The position numbers were made by a program, and so were the translations under genes. Under the pieces are notes generated by a model. The model saw nothing but the letters and a program-made list of their open reading frames with translations, was not told the origin of the DNA and ran no database searches. Positions 17,871 to 28,900 of a stretch of 64,000 nt of DNA are shown one piece after another (the first letter of the stretch is position 1; each line of letters opens with the position of its first letter). This DNA is from Clostridia bacterium (GTDB lineage Bacteria; Bacillota; Clostridia; Acetivibrionales; DSM-2933), in assembly GCA_026416815.1 (NCBI GenBank), contig JAOAEJ010000010.1, forward strand, positions 1 through 64,000. The letters run 5' to 3'.

Positions 17871-19646
17871 TTAATCAAGTAGCAAGTACCCGAACGGGGG
17901 TATTGTAAAGCTCATGGTGTCCATTACTTCAAACCGCTGGTCACTGATAAGGTCGGTCAAATAGTCGCCATTTTTCTTCCAGTCAACCTTTGCTTCAATT
18001 TTCTGCTCGCAGGGGCTGTTGTTGATTATTACAGCAATGGTCTGCTGTTCATGACAGCGCAAATACCCTATAGTGTTTTTTTCATCATCAGCTATCCAAC
18101 GCACGAATTTGCCATATTTTATAGCAGGCGAATTTTTACGTATATTGATTAGCCTTTTATGAAGATGCAGCGTTTCCATATCCCACTGGCTTTCATCCCA
18201 TACCATAGCACGGCGGCAATCAGGCATCATTCCCCCTTCCATTCCTACCTCATCTCCATAGTACGTTGTGGGCACTCCAATATAAGTATATTGGAAAAGT
18301 ATAGCTAGCCTCGACCTTTCTCTATAAAGCTTTGCAATATCAATCGGAGGCTGGTTATCCCATCCCTGGCATGAAGTTGTAATGCGAATTACATCATGGC
18401 TACTTATAAAGTTTGCCAAGGCATAGTTTACCTTTGGATGATAAAACATCAGAGAATGCATTATAATATCCATAAACAATTCAGCCTTTATTTGTCGCAC
18501 TGCTATAAAGGAGTGAATATAATGAGAAATTTTATAATTTGTGATTGCATCGAATTGGTCTCCCTTAAGCCATGTTATTGATTCATGCCATACTTCCCCT
18601 ATTATCAGGCAATCAGGGTTTATACCTTTGACTATAGTTCTAAATTCCCGCCAGAAGCCGTGATCCACTTCGTTGCAGATATCCAGTCTCCACCCGTCAA
18701 CCTTCATTTCTTCTGTCCAGAAGCGTGCTACTTCCAGCATATACTTTCTCGCTTTGGGGTTGTCTAGGTTGAATTTTGGGCATTTATCTACAGTGGTAAG
18801 CACTTCATAATTAGCAATCGGTTCTGTCACAACGGGAAAGTCGTAAATATAGAACCAATCAGCATACTCCGAATTCTGCCCCTTTTCCATTACGTCTTTA
18901 AAGGCAAAAAAATCACGATGGCAGTGGTTTACAATCCCATCAATTATAACTTTCATGCCCTCCTTATGTGCAAGTTCCATCAGCTTTTTAAATGTTTCAA
19001 TTCCCCCAAATTCAGGGTCTACATCAAAAAAGTCTGTTGCAAAATATTTATGGTAAATAGGCGATGTATTTATAGGACTTAAAAGTATGGTATTAAATCC
19101 AAGCTCTTTTAAATACGGTAGCTTTTCAATTATCCCTTCTATATCTCCCCCGTAGTAGGGATGCTCTAAAGGGGTTTCACCCCAAGGTACTACACCCTGA
19201 GGATCATTTAATGGGTTTCCATTATAAAACCGATCCACAAAGATATTGTACATAATCGCTTCATTAGCCCATGAAGGTATGTTATTAAACATGTCTCTTT
19301 CGAGCAGGTATGGGCATTCAAATATTCCAGCCAGCTCCCTTATAGCGTTAGGACCATCATCCCCATACCATACTTCCTGATCGTCCCAACCTACTATCTT
19401 AAAAATATATTCAGTAATCCTTTGTTTTGAAGGAACTACACATTCGTAATAATCATGTAGTCTGTCCCATGTTATTTTCTCCATTTGCATTATACTATCA
19501 TTCTCTAATGAGCGCCTATTTTTATAGTAAACATACGCCTCTTTTATATCGTCCTTTTTGACCCTAAGTCTTACCGTTAATTCGTACATATTTGCAATAA
19601 AAGCATAAGGTATGTCCTGTACGTGGTGAAAAGCTTCTAGTATCAT
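17871..19646 (-). CDS. GH13 neopullulanase/cyclomaltodextrinase-like glucosidase
   Basis: A 591-residue intracellular GH13 enzyme (no signal peptide) likely to split maltodextrins, cyclodextrins or pullulan fragments taken into the cell. Residues 1-~125 are a beta-rich N-terminal domain like those of neopullulanases. The barrel follows with YYGGDIEGI, VIIDGIVNHC, DGWRLDICNEV (nucleophile Asp), IIGEVWH (acid/base Glu) and ISSHD (third Asp). ATG 19646 has GGGAGAGG at good spacing. It converges with the response regulator gene and is separated by a strong hairpin from the PKS-NRPS cluster. It is probably a neighbour, not a member of the cluster. Confidence 0.92.
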   Translation of the reverse strand: MILEAFHHVQDIPYAFIANMYELTVRLRVKKDDIKEAYVYYKNRRSLENDSIMQMEKITWDRLHDYYECVVPSKQRITEYIFKIVGWDDQEVWYGDDGPNAIRELAGIFECPYLLERDMFNNIPSWANEAIMYNIFVDRFYNGNPLNDPQGVVPWGETPLEHPYYGGDIEGIIEKLPYLKELGFNTILLSPINTSPIYHKYFATDFFDVDPEFGGIETFKKLMELAHKEGMKVIIDGIVNHCHRDFFAFKDVMEKGQNSEYADWFYIYDFPVVTEPIANYEVLTTVDKCPKFNLDNPKARKYMLEVARFWTEEMKVDGWRLDICNEVDHGFWREFRTIVKGINPDCLIIGEVWHESITWLKGDQFDAITNYKISHYIHSFIAVRQIKAELFMDIIMHSLMFYHPKVNYALANFISSHDVIRITTSCQGWDNQPPIDIAKLYRERSRLAILFQYTYIGVPTTYYGDEVGMEGGMMPDCRRAMVWDESQWDMETLHLHKRLINIRKNSPAIKYGKFVRWIADDEKNTIGYLRCHEQQTIAVIINNSPCEQKIEAKVDWKKNGDYLTDLISDQRFEVMDTMSFTIPPFGYLLLD

Positions 19647-19755
19647 TTTTATACCTCTCCCTTTCCTTCTTTTATGTTTACCTTATTATTTTCCAATGGG
19701 CCTACTATGTTTATTATCAAAACCCTTGGCAGCCATAGGTATCCCTAACTCATCT

Positions 19756-19787
19756 GCCTCTGAGCTTTGTAAACAAAGCTCAGAGGC
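19756..19787. terminator. strong hairpin ending the PKS-NRPS cluster
   Basis: A perfect 14-bp stem (19756-19769 with 19774-19787) with a 4-nt loop sits 185 bp beyond the NRPS3 stop. A T-run is lacking on the minus strand, so termination is probable but not certain. The rest of 19647-19971 shows nothing that I can identify. Confidence 0.55.
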
Positions 19788-19971
19788 TTCCTACTAATTT
19801 TTCAAAATCTACTATATATTCATCAGGAATTTTGCCTATGGACTGCAGGGTGGTGCGTTTACCTACTATTATAGAAGTCTGTTTTGTACTAATACCAAAT
19901 TATGTTGTAGGGTGCTAAATCCTTGAGTTATCCAATTCCCTAAATCCGCCTACTCTCTAGTATTTTAAAAA

Positions 19972-22900
19972 CTATTTTCCTAATGATAAAGCAAATATAT
20001 GTATATTAGGGCAGTACGGCAACTCTACACTTTCTACAGTGCCACCATGCTCCAACTCTCGAATTACCGCATAAATTTTTACATCAAATGGAAAGACGTT
20101 TACCCTCCCTTGCTGCCTGGCAGCACCATTACCAACCCAGGCAACAGTTTCATTAAACAGAGCCTTTGTCAGAGACCAGTCAGTATACTCAAGGGGAATG
20201 GTCTCGGTTTTACCATCTGTATATTTTATAGTAGCCTGCTCGAGGAAATTACCCATTTCGGCACACCCAAGCAACATTATGTTCGAATATTGTCCAGCAG
20301 GAAGGGGTATAGTCTGGCCTTTACATTGCACATTATCTTTAACCCCATCCACCAGGTGTGGGAAGTTAAACTTCATAGCCCCAACCTCCCATATATTCCC
20401 TTGAGGTAAGCCTTCTTTTATAAAGTATCCTCCACTGCCATCATTGCCGCTTCCACTTGACAGTTCGGCAGTACAATCCATTGAGCAAGTACCAAAACCA
20501 TGATTATTGAAATATTCCTCCAAATTTATAAAGGTTATTTCTTTAATCTCCACGCCCTTCTTTTCTGATGCCTCCCGTTCGTAGTCCTCTATCCCTTTTA
20601 TAACATCCTGCTGGGCTATTCTGCGCAGACCCCTTGCTATTTCCTCTTCACAACCTATTACTTCTCTTATTTGCGCTACTGCTTTTTCCTTTAGTTTATC
20701 ATGGGCATCAATGCTACAAGCCTTTATTAGTATGCCCCTTATGGACTCCCACTTCAGCCCGGTCACATCCAGTCTCTCGGCTAGGGGTATTAATTCTCCT
20801 AGGTTGTACCTCTTAGAGATGTACATGAGCAGTTCAGCGAATTGTCTCCTTCCTCTTGCTACCTGCTGAATCCTCTGGAACAGCAAAGCGTCGAATGGGT
20901 TGTGCTCAAATCCCTTGACCTCCCGCTCTAAGTCAAGCCCTTTGCCTGCGGCATCGGCGAAAGCTTCCATTGCTTTAAACGTATTGACTCCGTCATCTTT
21001 ACCCTCGAGCTTGTCTATTGCGCTTTTTATCATACTGCGCCAATCAATATTTTCGCTGTCTACAACAGAAAAAGTTACATACACCCCTGTATTCCCTTTT
21101 TTATAGGTTTCTATAGGCAAAATATCCCCGTCGGTAAAGGGAGAACTATCAATACAGTAGAGATGTTTTTGGTCAATTCCCACCACAGTGAAGTAATGGT
21201 TAGCATGGTAAGTCTGGTAGGCAGTCTTAAACCACGGACACCAGTATACATCCAGCGATACAATCACAGGCTGCCCTTGTGAAAGCTGATTTCTCAGTAT
21301 TTGTAATACGTCATCAAGACTACTGCTCTCAAACTGATGGGCTTCCACCTGTATGCCACAATACTTCCTTAAACATTCTATTCTTTCTTCATAGCTGTAT
21401 GCTTCTATACATTCGCCTATCAAGGCATCGGGCCTAAATCCTTTAGAATTAAACTCCCAGGATTTTGCAAAGAGAGGTTGATAGTCTCTTCCCCACCACT
21501 TTGCTACCGAGGCTATGCTGTCTTCTAGACAGTTTCTTATGTCATCGTGAATAGGCAGCAAATCTTCTATAAGTATAAGGCTTTCGTCGGCCTTTATGCC
21601 ACCAAATCTTTCCCTTGGGTGTGATTCCTCTTCTGCCTCACAGCTGCCGGGCTGGGTGAATTGAATGCCACCAATTTCCTTCGATATAATCTCTCCTAGC
21701 TGCGCTACCGTAGGGCTGCGGAAGAATTGCTTGATTGTCACTTTAACATTGAAATATTTCTCTACGTTTATGAGTATTCGCTGCATACTGAGAGAATTGC
21801 CCCCTAAATCGAAGAACCTGTCTTTAACCCCTACTTTCTGTGTGCCCAACACCTCCTGCCATATACCTACCAGCACTTCTTCTATCCTATTGGCGGGTGC
21901 TGCATACTCCACTCCAGTGTTTACATTGCCTTCTATTTCCGGAAGTGACTTTCTGTCCACTTTTCCATTAGGGGTCAGGGGCATTTTGTCAAGCTGCACA
22001 AAGTAGGATGGCACCATATAATCGGGAAGTTCCTTTAAAAGGTGTTCTCTAAGCTCCGGTGCCCCAACTTCACTGTCCGCCATTATATAGGCGCACAGGT
22101 ATTTGTTGCTTCCATCTCCTTTTGCCAGCACTACAGCTTCTTTTATACTCTCGTGCTTCAACAACTGTGCCTCTATTTCGCCAAGCTCTATCCTTAGGCC
22201 CCTTATTTTCACCTGATGGTCTAAACGTCCCAAGTATTCTATATTTCCATCAGGTAGCCACCTTGCCAAGTCTCCAGTACGGTACATCAATTGATAATTA
22301 TTTTCTTTTAATTGTCCATTAATGAATGGGTTTGGTACAAATTTTTCCATTGTCAGCTCCGGCCTGTTTAAGTATCCTCTTGCAAGGCCGTCTCCCGCTA
22401 TGCACAATTCACCGGCTACGCCTATCGGCTGGAGGTTGTTGTATTTGTCTATTACATACAGGTGTATGTTATCTATAGGCTTTCCTATAGGTATTATTTC
22501 AAAGGTTTCTCCTGTAGAACAGTCGAAGTACGATACGTCTACTGTTGCTTCAGTAGGGCCGTAGAGATTATTCAGCGTGGTTCCATGCTTTGCATATATC
22601 ATACTGTTGAATTTCTCTACCTGCTGGAGGTTTAATGCTTCTCCGCTGGCGAATACCTGTCTGAGACTTGGCAACCTTTCTATATCATTCTTGCGAGCCT
22701 CCAGATATTCAAGGAATATATTCAGCATGGAAGGAACAAAGTGCATTGTAGTAGCTTTGTTCTTCTCTATTGCTTCCACCATCGCTGCAGGATCCTTCTC
22801 TCCGCCCGGGGTCAAGAAGCATACCTTTGCTCCTACAAAGGACCACCATAACAATTCCCATACCGATACGTCAAAGGTAAACGGAGTCTTCTGGAGTATC

Positions 22901-25900
22901 ACGTCTTCCTGACCTATTGGATATTTTTTCTGCATCCAGTTTATCCTGTTTATTACTGAGTAGTGCTCTATCATAGCGCCCTTAGGCTTTCCGGTAGAAC
23001 CGGAGGTATATATGACGTAGGCCAGATTTCTCGAATTATTTATCGGATCAGGATTTGTATCCTCACCAACATACAGGCTTTCAGCTTCAAGGTTTACTAC
23101 GTTAATACCCAGCTCATCACTATTGAACAATCCTGTATATCTACCTTGTGTCAGAATAACTTTAGTACCGCTGTCCTCAAGCATGTAGCGCATTCTGTCC
23201 TCGGGATAATCCGGGTCTATAGGAAGGTAAGCCCCTCCTGCTTTAAGGATACCCATTATACCTATCATCATCTCCAGAGAACGTTTAACTACTAAAGCTA
23301 CGATGCTGTCGGCTGTAACACCGTTCTCTCTTAATTTTCTCGCCAACTGGTTCGCCCTGCTGTTCAATTCGCTGTACGTGAGTTGGCTATCCCCAAACAC
23401 CGCAGCTGCGTTGTCTGGCGTTTTTTCCACCTGCTCTTCAAATAGCTGGTGTATGATCTTGCCTTTTGCGTAATCTGCTCTTGTATCATTAAAATCATAT
23501 AGCAACAACTCTTTTTCTTTTGCCGGTAGCATGTCCAGCATAGACAGCTTAATGCAGGGGTTGTTAATAATTCTTTCCACCAATGCCTTAAAATGCAAAC
23601 CTATATTATGTATAAACCAGCCGTCATATACTAATGAGTTGTAAGTAAGCTGTATCCGCAACTGTTTATCTAGACTTATTGTAATGTTAAAGTCATAATT
23701 TGTCTGCTCAAAAGCTTTTACGCTGCCAGAGTCAACTTCTATGCCTGTCTCCCATCTATTTCCTTCTTGAAGCGGTCCCATAGGGTAGTTTTCAAATATT
23801 ATAAGATGGTCTAACAGTCCGTTTTTAAGCGCCGACAATGCCTGTACTTCTGCAAGGGAGCAGAATGAGTATTTTTCTGACATTATGGCGTTTTCATGTA
23901 CTTTTTTGAGCAGGGCTGCAAAAGGAATATCTTCCCCACATGCCACCCTCACAGGTATGGCGTTTATGAACAGCCCCACCATTTTTTCTATGCCCGCCAC
24001 TTCTGCTGGTCTCCCTGATACTACAGCTCCGAATACAACATCTGTTGTATTATTGTATCTTTGCAGCATTATCCCCCATATTGCGTTCAATACCGTGTTC
24101 AGCGTTACCTGATACTCTTTTGCCAACGCCAACAGTCCTGCTGTCACTTCCTCGTCCATCAGGAAGATATCTGTCTCTTGCCTGTATTCTCCTTGTATGA
24201 GGGTATTAGTCCTGCATGGTATACTTGCCTTTTCTTCGTAACCCGCAAGGTAATTGGACCAGTAGCTCATTGCCGCTTCCCTGTCTTGTCTTTCCAGCCA
24301 GTGTATGTATTCTCTGTATGGGGCCGCTTCCTCCCAATCTATAGTATTGCCGCTGTACATGGCTGCATAAGTCTCAAAAAATTCACCAAATACTATCGGC
24401 ATACACCATCCGTCCATTATTACGTGGTGGAAACTCCATATAAACCTGTGTTTGGTTTTGCCCACCTTCAGCACAGATACCCTTAAAAGAATGTCGTGTG
24501 TAAGGTCAAACCCTAACTGCCTGTCCCTGCACTCAAAGCTTTCAATATAGTGCTGCATTTCATCTTCTGCCATTGCGGATATGTCTTCAAAGTATACTTT
24601 GGCATGCCTTTCTTTCAGCACTACCTGCCTCGGTCTTTCAAGCCCTTTATGCACAATGCCTGTCCTTAGTATATCGTACCGCTCCACTAGCATGGCTATG
24701 CTTCTTTGCACAAGTCCAATATCTAAATTCCCCTTAACGTCAAAGGACATTTGCTCGAAGTATGCATGGGAGCCACTATCGGCAATCGCATGGAACAACA
24801 TGCCCTCCTGCATGGGAGCTAGAGGATATATCCACTGTATGTTTTCGCCATATACACTGACTATATTTTCAAGCTCATCAAGCTCAAGGTATGTGTCTCC
24901 GTAGTCTGATGGCGTAAGCTCAGTCCTTTCCTTTGACACGCAATGTTCCACTATTTCCAGTAGTTTTTGCTTATATATATCTGCCAGCATTAAAATTGTT
25001 TCGTCCCTGTACTCGTCGCTGTGGTACTTGAAATTCACTGACAATCTGTCTCCTGCTATAATTCCGTTTATGTCAATTTTATAGATTTCCTCAGAACAGG
25101 GGTGGATTGACTGTCCTGTTGGGAAACGCGACATACCAAATACACCTGTATCTATATCTTTACCGAAGCTGCCAAGATAATTGAAGCTTATTTCGGGCTC
25201 TGCTCCAAAACCAATGTCCTCCTTGTGTTCTGGCGCTGCAAGGTATTTAAGTACGCCGTACCCTATACCCTTGTTGGGTATTTTTCTCATACTTTCCTTT
25301 ACACACTTTATGGCTCGTGCAGCCTCTCTGCCCCCCTGCATTTCCAGCACAATCGGGTAGGAAGACGTAAACCAGCCTACAGTCCTTGATATGTCTGCCT
25401 CCCCTGCTATGTCCTCTCTGCCGTGGCCTTCAAGGTTCACAGCTACCGACTCAAGCCCAGCCCATTCCTTTATTGCAAGACCAAGTGCAGCGAGGAGTAT
25501 ATCGGTTATTTCAGTATTGTACGCACTGTTTGCCTGCCTTGTCAGCCTGGCAGTTTCTTCTTCCGTCAGCACTGTGCTTACATTGCGATAGTCTTTCATA
25601 TATCGCTCCACCACAGGCGTATCGACAGGAATATTTCCATGTTTCTTGGATAATATGGTTTTCCAGTACTTCCTTTCCTTCAATAAATTGCTGCTACCTG
25701 CATACTCCTGTATTTTCAAGCCCCAGTCCTTGAATGAACATGTCTTTTCTTGGAACATAATTTCACTGTTATTAACAGCCTGCTCATAGCCTGCTGCCAA
25801 GTCTTCAAAAATTATCCTCCATGACACACCGTCAACCACCAGGTGGTGTATGGCTATGAGCAGGTGGTCGCCTTCTGTTGTCTTGAAGAGTCCAAGTTTT

Positions 25901-28900
25901 ACAAGAGGTCCCTTGTTTAAATCTATGCTTGACTGTATCCTGTCAGCCTCTTCCACGATCCTTTCCTCATAATTGCTTTCCCCTGTAAGGTCTATGGTTT
26001 GTAATGTAAAGAGTTCGCCGTCAAGTCCTCTGCTGTACTGTATCACATTTTCTCCATCAACCAAGTACACCATCCTCAATGCATCATGGTGTTCAACTAT
26101 CTTTTGGAATACCCTGCGTAAAACATCGCTGTCAAAGCCATTTTTGCCATACAGCATTACCGCCTGGTTCCAATGGTGCATTCCTGTAAAGTTTTTCTCG
26201 AAGAACCACTTTTGTATGGGTGTAAGATTAACCCTTCCCTCAACAGCACCCTGTTCTACCTTTTCTTCAATGTAGACTTTTACCATTGTTGCCAGCTCAC
26301 GTATATTAGGATTCCTCATTAAATCCCTTATCTCCACCTTCATGCCATACTTATGCAGGCGTGAAGATACCTGTATTGCCTTGATTGAGTCACCACCCAG
26401 TTCAAAGAAGGTGCTGTTTGTTCCAACCTTATCAATTCTGAGAACTTCCTGCCATACCTGTGCAAGCACCAACTCTATTTCGTTTGCAGGTTCGGCATAC
26501 TCCGCCTCGGTGCTTATGCTCGCATTAAGTTCAAGCAGTGCTTTCCTGTCCACTTTGCCGTTGGGAGTCAAAGGCAGTTTGTCAAGTTGCACGAAGTAGG
26601 ACGGTATCATGTAGTCGGGAAGGTCTTTTGAGAGATGCTCCCTGAGCTGCGTTACTGTAAGCTCCTTTTCTGCAACTATGTATGCGCACAGATATTTGCT
26701 GTTTTCGTTTTCTTTTGCCAAGACTACAGCCTCTTTTATTTGCCCATACCTCAGCAGATGTGCTTCTATTTCTCCAAGCTCTATCCTAAAGCCCCTTATT
26801 TTTACCTGGTGGTCTGTACGTCCTAAGAACTCTATGCTTCCGTCAGGCAGCCACCTTGCCAAATCACCAGTGCGATATATTAGTTGATAATCATTCAATT
26901 CTCCATTATCAATTAGCAATTTTTCATTAATAAACGGGTTTGGCACAAATTTTTCGTTTGTCAACTCAGGTCTGTTTAGGTATCCTCTTGCTAGTCCGCA
27001 GCCTGATACACACAATTCTCCGCCTACACCAATAGGTACGGGCTTTAAGTCTTTGTCCACTATATAAACTTTGGTGTTTGCTATCGGTCTTCCTATGGTT
27101 ATAGTCTTGTCAGCCCTCACATTTCTTGCTACGGTGGAAGCTACACTGTTTTCAGTAGGCCCGTATTCATTTACTATTTCAAGCCTGCTATTCCTTTGCT
27201 TGCTCCTCTCCACGAGGGAGGCGTTTATGCTGTCTCCAGCAAGTGTTACTATTCTGAGGTATTGAGCTTCCTCAGGTGTTATGCAGTCTAGTAGTGCTGA
27301 GTAGAGTGCAGGCACCATTATGAAATGGGTAGCTTTATGTTTAACTATGCTCTCTTTTATGGCTGCAGGGTCTTTTGATTCCATGTCCCCCAGCAATACT
27401 ACCTTAGAGCCTGATACTATAGGTGTGAAGAAGCTGGTTATGAAACCGTCGAATGAGTAGGAGAATAACTGGAGTACTGTGTCGCGGTCATCCAGTTTGT
27501 ATTCTTCCCTTCTCCACTGTATAGTATTGCATATGCTCTTATGCTCTATCATTACACCCTTTGGCTTGCCTGTAGTTCCTGATGTATAAATTATATATGC
27601 GAGGTTGTCTTTAGTAGTCTCCGCATCTATGTTGGTGCTATCGCCTGAATACAAATTGCTGTCTCCAAGGTCTATTATGCTTTCAAGTCCCTCTATATTC
27701 ATTGGACATTTTTCTACCAATTTTCGCTCAGTGAGCAGTATGTGCGCCTTGCTATCTTCTAGCATATATTGTATTCTATCTAGAGGATAGGAGGGGTCAA
27801 TCGGCACATATGCTCCTCCTGCTTTGAGTATGCCTATTATTCCTACTATCATTTCCATTGAACGTTGTGCCATTATAGCTACTACGCTTTCAGCCCCTAC
27901 CCCCTTTTCCTTCAACATCCTTGCAAGCTGGTTTGCCCTGCTGTTTAGCTCCCTATAGGTTAGCTGCTTGCCTTCAAATACCACTGCTATGTTGTCAGGT
28001 GTCCTTTCCGCTTGTTCTTCAAAAAGTTGGGCTATAGTTTTGTCTTTAGGGTACTCTGCTTTGGTGTTGTTGAAATTCAAAACTATCTGGGTTATCTCCG
28101 CTTCTGATAATATTATTAGATCAGAGAGCCTAGTTTCAAGGCTTTGTACTGCTGCCTCCAATATATTTACATAATGCTGCGACAGCCTTTCCATAGTAGA
28201 TCTTTCAAAGAGCTTGGTACAGTACTCCAAGGCCATGCTCACTTTCCCACCACTCTCAATACCAGTTAATGTCATATCAAACATCGACACGTTTCGTTCT
28301 ATCTCGTAGGGGGCAAACTTTAGACCTTCAATCTCTACCATTTCGCGTTCCATATTCTGAAGTATAAACATCACATCAAACAGCGGATTCCTGCTTAAAT
28401 CCCTTCTTACGTCCAACTTCTCTACCAGTTCCTCAAACTGGTAGTCCTGATTTTCATATGCGTTTAGGGAATTCTCTTTTACTTCCTCAAGAAACGCTCT
28501 GAGAGTCTTTTTTGCCTCAGGCCGGTTCCTCATCACAAGAGTATTTACAAACACTCCTATTATGTCTTTTAGGTCTGCGTGGGATCTTCCTGCGATAGGT
28601 GAACCTACCACAATATCGTCCTGTCCACTGTATTTGGACAGTAGTATATTGTATGCTGCCAGTAGAATCATGTACATAGTTGTTCCCGTCTGTTGGGCAA
28701 TACCATTCAGCTTTTGTGTAAGCTCCTCAGTTATCTCAAAATCTATCCTACTACCTTCAAAGCTTTGGATTGAGGGCCTTGGATAGTCGGTAGGCATGGC
28801 AAGCATAGGAATTTGCCCTGAAAACCTATTGAGCCAATATCGTTCCTGCTCCTTTACAGCTTCCGACTTGAGAAATTCATTTTGCCACTCCGAGAAGTCC

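Noticed and set aside
17871-19646. GH13 enzyme as a member of the biosynthetic cluster
   Set aside because: It is on the same strand but separated by 325 bp with a 14-bp hairpin and fits the nearby starch-use genes better.
19972-21060. Terminal thioesterase or reductase in NRPS3
   Set aside because: I looked for a GxSxG nucleophile elbow or an NAD(P)H-binding motif after the last carrier and found none.
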